Below are positions 1-7,607 of a DNA stretch of 64,000 nt, piece by piece. The DNA lies in assembly GCA_963824885.1 (NCBI GenBank), contig CAWGQN010000004.1, forward strand, positions 127,004-191,003. Direction: 5' to 3'. Source of the stretch: CAWGQN01 sp963824885 (GTDB taxonomy: Bacteria > Actinomycetota > Actinomycetes > Actinomycetales > Microbacteriaceae). Position numbers and translations under genes: made by a program. The notes below the pieces were generated by a model that did not search any database, was not told the origin of the DNA, and was given only the letters and a program-made list of their open reading frames with translations. Position 1 is the stretch's first letter. Every line of letters begins with the position of its first letter.

Positions 1-1
1 C

Positions 2-88
2 GGTATTACTCGAGTGCATTTGTCGATGACTCACGACGGCCCGGTCGCGATGGCATTCGTGATCGCAGAGCGAGCGGGCACGCCATGA
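2..88 (+). CDS. acpS: holo-[acyl-carrier-protein] synthase, C-terminal end (partial)
   Basis: Frame 2 is open from the window edge and stops with TGA at 86-88, overlapping the ATG of alr (ATGA). The 28 visible residues end in HLSMTHDGPVAMAFVIAE, which resembles the C-terminal strand of AcpS (a V-S-hydrophobic-S/T-H motif followed by A-x-A-x-V). AcpS transfers 4'-phosphopantetheine from CoA to acyl carrier protein. The position directly before alr matches the usual actinobacterial order. Only the tail is present, so the call rests on a short motif plus context. Confidence 0.65.
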   Translation, partial: GITRVHLSMTHDGPVAMAFVIAERAGTP

Positions 89-1230
89 CGGCGCCGTTTC
101 GCGAGGCCTCGATCGATTGCCGCGCGATCACCGCAAACGTCGCGCACTTGCGCGCGTGCGTCGAGACGCCCCACGTCATGGCCGTCGTCAAAGCGAACGG
201 TTACGGGCACGGTGCGTTCGAGGCGGCGAACGCGGCGCTCGCCGGCGGCGCTGATTGGCTTGGTGTCGCCGATATTGACGAAGCGCTCGCCCTCAGGAAT
301 GCCGGTGTCGACGCTCCCGTCCTCGCGTGGCTCCACGAGCCGGGCGCCGATTTTTCTCAAGCGGTTGCCGCGTCAATTGACGTGGGGGTGTCGTCAATCG
401 ATCAGCTGGGCGCACTCGCTCGAGCGGCACAGGGCTCTCCCGCGCGAGTGCAAATCAAGCTTGAAACGGGATTGAGTCGCAACGGAGTGGGCGAATCGGA
501 ATGGTCGCGCGTGTTTAGCGAGGCGGCTGCATTGCGCGATCAGGGCGCAATTCGCATTACGGGGTTGTTTAGTCACTTGTCGAACGCGTCTCGCGACGCT
601 GATAATCAAGCGGTCGCGGTATTCAAGCGGGGTGTCGAACGTGCCGCGTCGTTCGGAGTGTCGCCGGACCTCGTGCACGTGGCCGCAACGGCGGCAGCGC
701 TGCGTATTCCTGACGCCCGATTCACGATGGTTCGATTGGGCATCGGTATTTACGGGTTGTCGCCTTTTTCCGACGCGACGGCACGTGACTTGGGCCTCAC
801 CCCCGCGATGACCCTTCGTGGTCGCGTCGCGGCCGTTCAGCGGGTTCGCTCGGGCGCGGGGGTGTCGTATGGCTACGACTACCGAGTGACCAAAGACACA
901 ACGCTTGCGCTGGTTCCACTCGGATACGCAGACGGTGTTCCTCGCTTGGCATCGAATTGCGGGCGCGTTCGCATCGGCGACAACACGTATTCGGTCAGCG
1001 GTCGCGTCGCAATGGACCAGTTTATGGTCGACGTCGGTGACAACGCCGTCGAGGTCGGCGATGAGGTCGTGTTGTTTGGCGATCCGCTCGCTGGGAACCC
1101 CAGCGCTGACGAGTGGGCGTTAGCCGCGAGCACGATCAATTACGAGATTGTCACGCGCATCGGCCCGCGCGTGCGCCGAACGTATCGCGCCCACGAACAC
1201 CTCGATCCGAACAATTCGCATCAGCCGTGA
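85..1230 (+). CDS. alr: alanine racemase
   Basis: A PLP-dependent cytoplasmic enzyme that interconverts L- and D-alanine for peptidoglycan. The 381-residue product has the usual family length. The PLP lysine is K36 in AVVKANGYGHG, the second catalytic residue is the tyrosine of GVSYG (Y262), the phosphate-side motif RLGIGIYG lies near residue 218, and MDQFMVDV lies near 310. The ATG at 85 overlaps the upstream acpS stop. The end overlaps the GTG of tsaE, so acpS, alr and tsaE look translationally coupled. No strong Shine-Dalgarno precedes the ATG, which fits coupling. Confidence 0.96.
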   Translation: MTAPFREASIDCRAITANVAHLRACVETPHVMAVVKANGYGHGAFEAANAALAGGADWLGVADIDEALALRNAGVDAPVLAWLHEPGADFSQAVAASIDVGVSSIDQLGALARAAQGSPARVQIKLETGLSRNGVGESEWSRVFSEAAALRDQGAIRITGLFSHLSNASRDADNQAVAVFKRGVERAASFGVSPDLVHVAATAAALRIPDARFTMVRLGIGIYGLSPFSDATARDLGLTPAMTLRGRVAAVQRVRSGAGVSYGYDYRVTKDTTLALVPLGYADGVPRLASNCGRVRIGDNTYSVSGRVAMDQFMVDVGDNAVEVGDEVVLFGDPLAGNPSADEWALAASTINYEIVTRIGPRVRRTYRAHEHLDPNNSHQP

Positions 1231-1739
1231 TTGAGGTGACGGTCGCGAACCCCGATGCACTGCACGCGCTCGGAGAGTACGTCGCGGGCGAGCTGGGTGC
1301 GGGCGACGTCGTTGTTGTGTCGGGTCCGCTTGGTGCGGGCAAGACCACGTTCGTTCGGGGTGTCGGTTCGAGGCTCGGCGTGCGGGGACCCATTACGAGT
1401 CCCACCTTTGTGGTGGCACGCACTCATCCGTCGCTGAGCGATGGGCCTACCCTCGTGCACGTCGATGCGTATCGCTTGGGAAGCGCACTCGAGTTCGACG
1501 ATCTGAATATTGACGTTGACCGGTCTGTCGTGGTTGTGGAATGGGGCGAGGGAATGATCGACCGGCTCACCGATTCGTGGCTTGCGGTTTCGATTGCTCG
1601 CCCGAGAGGCGTTTCGTCGGGAGACGACGAAATCGGTCATGACGCGCCCGTGGAGCCGCGCGTCGTGACTATTGCGGGGGTTGGTGCCCGCTGGGCTGGC
1701 GTTGATGCGGCACTCGGCGACGGTTTCTCGCGGGGTTAG
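1227..1739 (+). CDS. tsaE: tRNA (adenosine(37)-N6)-threonylcarbamoyltransferase complex ATPase TsaE
   Basis: A small P-loop ATPase (170 aa) of the t6A37 tRNA modification pathway, working with TsaB and TsaD. Walker A is SGPLGAGKTT near residues 32-41, followed by the family motif ITSPTFVV and a later VEWGE box. I chose GTG 1227 because it overlaps the alr stop (GTGA) and starts just before the conserved domain; the frame is open further upstream inside alr. The stop overlaps the stop of the opposite-strand gene at 1736, so the t6A operon is interrupted here before resuming at tsaB (3406). Confidence 0.93.
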   Translation: MIEVTVANPDALHALGEYVAGELGAGDVVVVSGPLGAGKTTFVRGVGSRLGVRGPITSPTFVVARTHPSLSDGPTLVHVDAYRLGSALEFDDLNIDVDRSVVVVEWGEGMIDRLTDSWLAVSIARPRGVSSGDDEIGHDAPVEPRVVTIAGVGARWAGVDAALGDGFSRG

Positions 1740-1987
1740 GGTTCGGGGTTCCCTTTTTCTTCCCGGGCTCTATTGACGAGCATCTTAACAACTAGTGCGA
1801 TCACAAGGAACACGAGTCCGGCCCCAACCCAGATTGAAGACGGTACCGAGCTTCTTGGAATTGGTCCCGCCGTATTTGCCTGGATCGCTTCTACCATGCC
1901 GATAATAGAACACGTAAGCGAGACGACTTGAAGGACGAGCGAAACGGGGTTGGAATCCTTGAGAAGCCATGTCCACAACCTTTGCAT
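1736..1987 (-). CDS. small two-span membrane protein, copy A (candidate immunity protein)
   Basis: An 83-residue protein read from ATG 1987, with an AAAGGAA ribosome site about 8 bases upstream; the frame extends to 2053 but the site favours the inner ATG. It shows an amphipathic N-terminus (RLWTWLLKDSNPVS), two hydrophobic spans (about residues 15-37 and 52-72) and a charged tail (LVNRAREEK). It is a clear paralogue of the gene at 2146-2397, with the same length and shared LKDSNPVS, LQVVSLTC and VNRxREEK blocks. I do not recognise a named family. Position after a secreted toxin-like gene on the same strand suggests immunity, which is inference only. Confidence 0.72.
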   Translation of the reverse strand: MQRLWTWLLKDSNPVSLVLQVVSLTCSIIGMVEAIQANTAGPIPRSSVPSSIWVGAGLVFLVIALVVKMLVNRAREEKGNPEP

Positions 1988-2020
1988 CGGGTATTCCTTT
2001 CGAAGATGCGAGATGACTGC

Positions 2021-2053
2021 GTGTCGTGGTGCGAAAATGTCGCACCACGACAC
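2021..2053. repeat. perfect 14-bp inverted repeat between the duplicated small genes
   Basis: The arms GTGTCGTGGTGCGA (2021-2034) and TCGCACCACGACAC (2040-2053) are perfectly complementary and separated by 5 bases. The element lies about 35 bases upstream of the start of copy A on the minus strand, between copies B and A. No T-tract follows on either side, so it is not an ordinary intrinsic terminator. It could be an operator or an mRNA hairpin separating expression of the two genes. Confidence 0.75.
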
Positions 2054-2145
2054 ACGCCTGGCAGCTATTTCACTTTTCGGAAATGGTTTCCAAAAGATCG
2101 CATTTCTATTTCCCTAGTGGCGCTTGGCGACGGTTTGTTGCTGCC

Positions 2146-2397
2146 TTAGGGCTCGTGGTTCTCTTTTTCTTCCCGAACCCTATTGACGAGTGCCCTAAGA
2201 ATTTGTGAAAGTGCGAAGACCACGAGTCCGGCCGCACCCCAGAGCGAAGTACTTACCGAGCTTCTTTGAGTCGCTTCCACCATATTTGCTTGGATACCGA
2301 CGACGATAGCGATAATAAAACATGTAAGCGAGACGACTTGAAGTGCGAACGATACGGGGTTGGAGTCCTTGAGAAACCACGTCCACAACCTTCGCAT
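2146..2397 (-). CDS. small two-span membrane protein, copy B (candidate immunity protein)
   Basis: An 83-residue paralogue of the gene at 1736-1987. ATG 2397 is preceded in frame by a GTG at 2400; GAAAGGAG lies just upstream and could serve either. It has the same layout as copy A: RLWTWFLKDSNPVS, a first span with LQVVSLTC, a second span after SSVSTSLWG, and the tail LVNRVREEKENHEP. The similarity is also visible in the DNA, so this is a tandem duplication that has since diverged. It lies about 95 bases downstream of the secreted protein gene on the same strand. Function is unknown; immunity is a hypothesis. Confidence 0.72.
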   Translation of the reverse strand: MRRLWTWFLKDSNPVSFALQVVSLTCFIIAIVVGIQANMVEATQRSSVSTSLWGAAGLVVFALSQILRALVNRVREEKENHEP

Positions 2398-2494
2398 CAC
2401 TATTCTCCTTTCGCCGGGAACTCGTCCATCTGAGTGGGGCCAAATTCATGGTCTCTGTCATCTATGAGCTAGTCAACATGCTGACGGCTCTCAT

Positions 2495-3166
2495 TCATTG
2501 ACTCCCACACCACACGACCGATGTCATGTGTATGGTGGCCCCCCGTGCACGGCCCCACGGGAATCCGCAGTTTCTCAATACGCCTGACCCTATGAACAAC
2601 AACCCCGCAACAATCCCAGAAGCCGCTCCGATTCCTGGAATTGCCGCCAACGTGACACCCACGGCACCGGCACCGGCACCGCCTGTGGCCATATTGCTGG
2701 TGATGCTGTCAACGACGCACGAGTCCAACTCTATGTGACTTCCCCAGAAATCTGTCCACATTCGATTGCGTCCGACGCACGCGGAACGGGTTTTTCTCGA
2801 ATGGGGCGCGCTCTGCTCGGCTTGCACTTCGATGTCGGCGACGACATGGCCACCTCCACGTGTGAAGCCCGTCGCGAACTCGTCCAAATAGGCCGGGTCA
2901 ATCCCGGTTGCGGCGACCGCGGGGCGATCCAGATATGCGACGCCATCGCGTTCTGAGACGTGTGGCAAGATCGTCTCGAGGCGGGGATCAACGGCAACGT
3001 CGCGACCGACGTCAATACGGAATTGCCCCGTACCTTCTTCGTAGTATGCCGCGACCGATCCGGTGTCGGCAGCGGCTTCCGCGGGGGCTGAAACGCCCGC
3101 AAGAGTCAGCAGCGTTGTGAGGCCCGCACCCGTAAGCGCGAACGAACATTTCTTACTCATAATCAT
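2495..3166 (-). CDS. secreted four-cysteine, glycine-zipper protein (bacteriocin-like candidate)
   Basis: A 223-residue protein with a GAGGAG ribosome site just before ATG 3166. Residues 1-32 form a signal peptide with a likely cut after AEA. Residues 33-125 are a hydrophilic segment. Residues 126-223 form a compact module with four cysteines (C130, C150, C200, C220), a WTDFWGSHIELDSC segment, a long Gly/Ala/Val/Ile hydrophobic stretch (about 160-196, with GAGAGAVG and GIGAASG), and the ending VVWCGSQ. Four cysteines in a secreted protein suggest two disulfides. The hydrophobic glycine-rich core resembles membrane-inserting peptides. I cannot assign a named family; toxin or bacteriocin is inference from layout and neighbours. 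Confidence 0.72.
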   Translation of the reverse strand: MIMSKKCSFALTGAGLTTLLTLAGVSAPAEAAADTGSVAAYYEEGTGQFRIDVGRDVAVDPRLETILPHVSERDGVAYLDRPAVAATGIDPAYLDEFATGFTRGGGHVVADIEVQAEQSAPHSRKTRSACVGRNRMWTDFWGSHIELDSCVVDSITSNMATGGAGAGAVGVTLAAIPGIGAASGIVAGLLFIGSGVLRNCGFPWGRARGATIHMTSVVWCGSQ

Positions 3167-3405
3167 GAAGCTCTCCTCATCGAGATGGGATGATGTACGA
3201 GGACCATTTGGCCAGAACCCCGTACAGGGGGCAATCGAACCACGTACGTTTCACCCTGAATCGGGGTCGATTTTACCTCGAGCCGCGAATCCATCGTTTG
3301 TAGCCACGACCCGGCGCGGTCGTCCCCCTTTTCTTTTGGTTCCACGCGGTTCCGGTGGTGCAATCCTCGAGCGCCCTGGGTGCTGTCGGCGCGTAGGCTT
3401 GAGGC

Positions 3406-4056
3406 GTGCTTCTCGCGATTGACACGTCCGCCGGAACGAGCGTCGCAATCGCCGACGGCGCGCGCGGTGCGGTCGTCGAGCAGTCGGTTGTCGACACTAT
3501 GCGGCACGCCGAAGTGGTGGGGCGCCTCATTCGCGAGTGCCTTGATGCCGTGCCCATTGCCGCCGCTGCTCTCACCGCGGTTGTTGCGGGAATGGGTCCC
3601 GGACCCTTTACGGGGCTTCGGGTCGGTATCGCGGCTGCGCGGGCATTCGCATTCGGCGCGGGAATACCCGTGCTGTCGGTGGCCAGCCACGACGCGATTG
3701 CGTTTGGGCGCGCCGAAGACCTCCGAACCGCGGGGCGGTCGTTGGGCGCGATTCTCGTGGTTACCGATGCACGGCGCCGTGAACTCGCGTGGTCCGCATA
3801 CGAGGGCGTCGATAGCGACGGCATTCCGGTGCGCGTTGACGGGCCGCATTTGGCACCCGCCACGGCGATTGATCGAGAAGGATTCGATCGCGTCAACGCG
3901 CGCGAGGTATCGGCGGGCGCCCTCGGCATGCTGGCGAACGCCATGCGAACCGCCGGTAAATCGTTTGTCGACGGCGAACCCCTCTATTTTAAGGGCGCCC
4001 GATGTGACACTTTCGACGCCGAAGCGGGTGACGTAAGTGGCCGCCGCCGACGGTAA
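3406..4056 (+). CDS. tsaB: tRNA threonylcarbamoyladenosine biosynthesis protein TsaB
   Basis: A 216-residue ASKHA-fold partner of TsaD in t6A37 formation. It begins LLAIDTSAGTSVAIAD, has the HAEVVGRLI segment near residue 36 and the hallmark GMGPGPFTGLRVGIAAARAFA near 62-82. It starts at GTG 3406 with a short GAGG close upstream. It overlaps rimI by 20 bases. In related genomes it normally follows tsaE directly; here 1.67 kb of opposite-strand genes and spacer intervene, so it may need its own promoter in 3167-3405. I recognised no clear promoter there. Confidence 0.93.
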   Translation: MLLAIDTSAGTSVAIADGARGAVVEQSVVDTMRHAEVVGRLIRECLDAVPIAAAALTAVVAGMGPGPFTGLRVGIAAARAFAFGAGIPVLSVASHDAIAFGRAEDLRTAGRSLGAILVVTDARRRELAWSAYEGVDSDGIPVRVDGPHLAPATAIDREGFDRVNAREVSAGALGMLANAMRTAGKSFVDGEPLYFKGARCDTFDAEAGDVSGRRRR

Positions 4057-4666
4057 TCGCGACCCGAAAAGCCGGTTCGTATTCCGCGAGGCCATCGAAA
4101 CCGATGTCGATGCAGTGATCGCAATTGAGAGCGAGGTGTACGGGCCGACGGCGTGGTCGCGCGATACTGTTCGGCGCGAGCTGACCACGGAGCGCGCACA
4201 CTACATCGTGACTGAAACGACGCACGCGCCCGAAACAGCAGAAACCTCAGATATTGTCAGTGCCGTGGGGAGCGCGGTCGGCGGTGAGAGTGCCAGGGAA
4301 CGACCCGCGGAGGCGAGAATTGCCGGGTACGCGGGCGTTCTCGTGTCTCACGATGACCACAGGGCCGACATCCAAACGATAACGGTCGCTCAGCCGTGGC
4401 GACGCAGGGGTCTCGGGCGAGCGCTCGCGCTCGCACTCGTGCGGCGCGCGGGGGCCCACGGTGCTCGCGAGGTTTTTCTCGAGGTGCGCGACGACAACCC
4501 GCACGCGCGAGCGTTGTATCGTTCGCTCGGTTTCGCTACCGTCGGTTCGCGACAAGATTTCTCTGTGCCCGGCGGAGTGACGGTTGTTGTCATGAGACTC
4601 ACGCTCGCCGGAACCGCGAGTTCGCGACCCGGCCCGCGTGTGCACGGTTCGACGGGTGCGGCGTGA
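4037..4666 (+). CDS. rimI: ribosomal-protein-alanine N-acetyltransferase RimI-like (GNAT)
   Basis: A GNAT-fold acetyltransferase whose family acetylates the N-terminus of ribosomal protein S18. The acetyl-CoA loop is seen as QPWRRRGLGRALA, followed by EVRDDNPHARALYRSLGFATVG, the classic RimI C-terminal signature. The product is 209 residues, longer than usual (about 150-160), because of an inserted Ala/Glu/Thr-rich segment around residues 60-95 and a short tail. GTG 4037 lies inside tsaB, and the stop overlaps the tsaD GTG. Placement between tsaB and tsaD is standard. Confidence 0.9.
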   Translation: MAAADGNRDPKSRFVFREAIETDVDAVIAIESEVYGPTAWSRDTVRRELTTERAHYIVTETTHAPETAETSDIVSAVGSAVGGESARERPAEARIAGYAGVLVSHDDHRADIQTITVAQPWRRRGLGRALALALVRRAGAHGAREVFLEVRDDNPHARALYRSLGFATVGSRQDFSVPGGVTVVVMRLTLAGTASSRPGPRVHGSTGAA

Positions 4667-5733
4667 ACACCGACTATCCGCTCGTTCTCGGGATCGAAAC
4701 CTCGTGTGACGAAACGGGCGTCGGTATTGTGCGGGGTTCGACCGTCCTCGCGAACGCGATTGCCTCATCGATGGCGGAACACGCGCGCTTTGGGGGTGTG
4801 GTTCCCGAGGTCGCTGCCCGCGCGCATCTCGAGGCCCTCGGTCCTACATTGCACGCCGCATTCGCGGAGGCGGATGTCGCGCCGAGCGACATCGACGCGA
4901 TCGCCGTCACGAGCGGACCGGGCCTCGCGGGTGCACTCATGGTCGGCGTCGGCGCTGCCAAGGCCCTCGCTGTGTCGCTTGATCGGCCACTTTACGCGGT
5001 CAATCACTTGATCGGGCATCTTGGAGCTGACCTCCTTGCCTCTCCCAATCTGGCAGAAACGCACGAGCCGCTCGCGGTGCCCACGGTTGCGTTGCTCGTC
5101 TCGGGTGGTCACACCTCGTTGCTTCTCGTGCGAGACGTGCTTTTTGACGTCGAGCTTCTCGGCGAAACGATGGACGACGCTGCGGGCGAAGCGTTCGACA
5201 AAGTTGCGCGCGTTCTGGGGCTGTCGTATCCGGGCGGGCCAGAAATCGACCGAGCAGCGGTTGGCGGCAACGCGCAAGCGATACGGTTTCCGCGGGGTCT
5301 CACGCTGCCGAAAGACCTGGGCGCCCATCGGTATGACTTTTCGTTTTCCGGCGTGAAAACGTCGGTTGCCCGGTGGGTCGAAGCGCGCATTGATCGGGGC
5401 GAAGACGTGCCGGTCGCGGATGTCGCCGCGAGTTTTCGAGAGGCGGTTGCCGACGTGCTCATCTCGAAAGCGATCACTGCGTGCGCCAATTATTCTGTTC
5501 CGCGGTTGCTCCTCGGGGGAGGTGTTGCGGCGAACGCGCGAGTGCGCGAAGTTGCGTGTGAACGGTCGAGAGCCGCGGGAGTTGAGCTTCGAATTCCCCC
5601 GCTCTCACTGTGCACAGATAACGGCGCAATGATCGCGGGAGTCGGCGCGCGAATGGTGATCGCGCGCAGCGAACCATCCGGCCTCGATTTTGGGGCCGAT
5701 TCGACGCTTCCCGTGACCGAACGACACGCGTAA
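4663..5733 (+). CDS. tsaD: tRNA N6-adenosine threonylcarbamoyltransferase TsaD
   Basis: A 356-residue enzyme that transfers the threonylcarbamoyl group to A37 of ANN-decoding tRNAs. It starts with PLVLGIETSCDETG, has the metal-binding HLIGH (H115, H119), SGGHTSLL near 147, the FSFSGVKTS motif and a C-terminal CTDNGAMIA. GTG 4663 overlaps the rimI stop (GTGA) and sits immediately before the conserved start; the longer open frame inside rimI is spurious. With tsaE and tsaB upstream, the whole TsaBDE set except TsaC is in the window. Confidence 0.97.
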   Translation: MNTDYPLVLGIETSCDETGVGIVRGSTVLANAIASSMAEHARFGGVVPEVAARAHLEALGPTLHAAFAEADVAPSDIDAIAVTSGPGLAGALMVGVGAAKALAVSLDRPLYAVNHLIGHLGADLLASPNLAETHEPLAVPTVALLVSGGHTSLLLVRDVLFDVELLGETMDDAAGEAFDKVARVLGLSYPGGPEIDRAAVGGNAQAIRFPRGLTLPKDLGAHRYDFSFSGVKTSVARWVEARIDRGEDVPVADVAASFREAVADVLISKAITACANYSVPRLLLGGGVAANARVREVACERSRAAGVELRIPPLSLCTDNGAMIAGVGARMVIARSEPSGLDFGADSTLPVTERHA

Positions 5734-5900
5734 TTTAGCGGAAATAGCCGCATCATTCGGTGGCCCACGTGACTCGCGGTCGCAGTTCGATTCGTTGACA
5801 CTCGGAGCCAACCGGGGGAGAATAGTAATGCTTGTTCAGTAAGTATTCAGGAAAATGTGCGTGTCCGATTGGCGGTGCGCAGAACTCGAAGGAGGACCCC

Positions 5901-6335
5901 GTGTCCGACCCTAATTTTCCGTCGTCGCCCGATAACCCGCAACAACCACCGTCACAACCTCAGCCTGCGCAATCGGCACCGAGTCAGCCCGTCAATGCGT
6001 CGAACGCTTCTGCCTCGAATGGTGACGCACCGCCGCGCGCATGGTCGTCGGCTCCCCAGGATGATTCCAAGACGCTCAGCATTGTCGGAATGATTTTGGG
6101 AATCGTCGGCGTCATGCTGGCAGCAGCATGGGGTGCCGGAATTCCGTTCGCGATTGCGGCAATCGTGCTCGGCTACCTCGGTCGCACGCGCGAACCGGGA
6201 GCGCGAGGGTTCTGGCTCACCGCTCTGATTACGGGGTGGGTGGGACTCGTGCTTGGCATCGTACTTCTTATCTTGTACATTGTGTTCTTTGCGACGTTTG
6301 TCAACTCGATTCCCACGTATCACAATCAGTACTGA
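5901..6335 (+). CDS. DUF4190-type membrane protein with Pro/Gln-rich N-terminus
   Basis: A 144-residue protein starting at GTG 5901, with a strong GAAGGAGGA site 5-6 bases upstream; an in-frame ATG at 5832 lacks this. Residues 1-55 are disordered and rich in Pro, Gln, Ser and Asn. A DUF4190-like unit follows: KTLSIVGMILGIVGVMLA, a second span IPFAIAAIVLGYLGRTR, and a third LVLGIVLLILYIVFFATF. Proteins of this kind are common in actinobacteria and lack a defined role. It is transcribed toward the HExxH gene and separated from it by an 11-bp stem. Confidence 0.75.
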   Translation: MSDPNFPSSPDNPQQPPSQPQPAQSAPSQPVNASNASASNGDAPPRAWSSAPQDDSKTLSIVGMILGIVGVMLAAAWGAGIPFAIAAIVLGYLGRTREPGARGFWLTALITGWVGLVLGIVLLILYIVFFATFVNSIPTYHNQY

Positions 6336-6350
6336 CACGTCGTTCCGGAG

Positions 6351-6387
6351 TGGGAGTGGACTCGCCCGAGCAGCGGGTCCACTCCCA
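6351..6387. terminator. 11-bp hairpin between convergent genes
   Basis: TGGGAGTGGAC (6351-6361) pairs perfectly with GTCCACTCCCA (6377-6387) across a 15-base loop, in the 55-base gap between two convergent genes. It has no T-tract, so it may be a bidirectional hairpin-type terminator of the kind often seen in GC-rich genomes. Confidence 0.55.
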
Positions 6388-6390
6388 TGA

Positions 6391-7428
6391 TCAACAGCGT
6401 GCTGCGAGCGCGATTTCAGCGTCCGTGCTGACGAAGTCGTAGGCCGATTGTCCAGACGCGTCCCGATCAGGCGCGCCGTGCGAGATCGCGAAGGCGGTTG
6501 CGAATCGTTCTGCCGGGTTGTCGTTCGAGGACCGTTGGCTGAAGGCGGGGTTGTCGGCGATTTCCGGGCACCTTTGATTCGCTCCGTGCCCGGCCTCGTG
6601 CATCGCGACCGATGTTGCTTGCGGCTTATCACCGAAATCGGTCGCAATGCTGTCCGATAATCTGGCCGTCACCATGGCCGTCTTATCGTATTTATTGAAC
6701 CAGGTCACGCCCGACCACCCGCTCGAGGCCGGATTACCCCATTCGACCGTCACCGGGAGGCCATAATCGAGTGCTTTGATGCACGCGATTGCGCCCTCGG
6801 CTCCTCGCCCGCTCAAGCAGATTGCGGTCGCATCCTTACCCGTCGGGTCGACCGGTGTCGCGGGACTTCCCGGCGAGCTGACATGAGGAGCAGCTTTCTT
6901 TGCTGCGGCCGCAGCAGCTGCCGCAGCAGCATCGGCTTTTCTCTTCGCCTCGGCGGCGTCGAAAGCCGCGGCTTGATCGTTTGCAGTCTTTTTCGCGTTC
7001 GAGAGCTCGTCTTTGTGCGTCGCAACCAATTTGGTCACGCTCGCGTACGCGACACTGAGTTCGTGTGCCCCGTCGAGTGATGCGACGCGTGCTAGAGCGA
7101 CCGGACCCGCGTTCTTGGCAGATTCGATTGCGGTCTGGAGCATTGACCGTGAGTCGTCCGTCGCGCGACCAGACGTGGAATCGACGGTCGCTTGCGCTTC
7201 CGAAACCGCTTGATCGATGCTGTTAAAAGTCGACTCGATCGCAGAATGCAGCGAATTCGCCGATTGCGCTTCCCACCGATTTTCGGACACGGCCTGAGTG
7301 CGAAGCAAGCGAGCCCGTTCTGAGTCGACTGTTTCTCGATATATGACACCGACAATGATGACGGCGGCCGAAAGCGCGGCGGCGGTGACGATGAATAAGG
7401 CTGCAAGTTTGGAACGGTGTCGGGTCAT
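6391..7428 (-). CDS. membrane-anchored HExxH (zincin-like) protein
   Basis: A 345-residue protein with one N-terminal membrane span (about residues 8-29). A long polar helical region (about 30-175) is predicted coiled coil and ends in an Ala/Lys run. A Pro/Ser linker leads to a C-terminal extracytoplasmic domain (about 197-345). That domain holds HEAGH (277-281), followed by ERFATAFAI with E307 as a possible third zinc ligand, and four cysteines (C204, C216, C287, C345). The HExxH plus downstream Glu pattern suggests a metallopeptidase fold, but no peptidase family is recognised. The topology would place the domain outside the cell on a stalk. Confidence 0.7.
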   Translation of the reverse strand: MTRHRSKLAALFIVTAAALSAAVIIVGVIYRETVDSERARLLRTQAVSENRWEAQSANSLHSAIESTFNSIDQAVSEAQATVDSTSGRATDDSRSMLQTAIESAKNAGPVALARVASLDGAHELSVAYASVTKLVATHKDELSNAKKTANDQAAAFDAAEAKRKADAAAAAAAAAAKKAAPHVSSPGSPATPVDPTGKDATAICLSGRGAEGAIACIKALDYGLPVTVEWGNPASSGWSGVTWFNKYDKTAMVTARLSDSIATDFGDKPQATSVAMHEAGHGANQRCPEIADNPAFSQRSSNDNPAERFATAFAISHGAPDRDASGQSAYDFVSTDAEIALAARC

Positions 7429-7607
7429 TTCCCATTATTCTCGTTTTAGATTCCGAAGCGAGAGACGATGGGATGCTCGCTTCAGGGTGCTAGGCGATCA
7501 ATATCCGTGGTTCGGTGCGCGTACAACACGACGGCGCGTCGCAAACGAACACCGTCAGTACAGTACACGGGCTTACATGACAGTTTTCTGAAGAATTCCG
7601 AAACGCT

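Noticed and set aside
3225..3260. A GGTTCGATT-like T-loop on the minus strand suggesting a tRNA before tsaB
   Set aside because: The flanking bases do not form the required 5-bp T stem, and no anticodon or acceptor arms can be drawn.
3163..4188. A 341-codon minus-strand frame opposite tsaB
   Set aside because: Arg/Ser-rich composition typical of antisense frames in GC-rich genes; tsaB and rimI explain the region.
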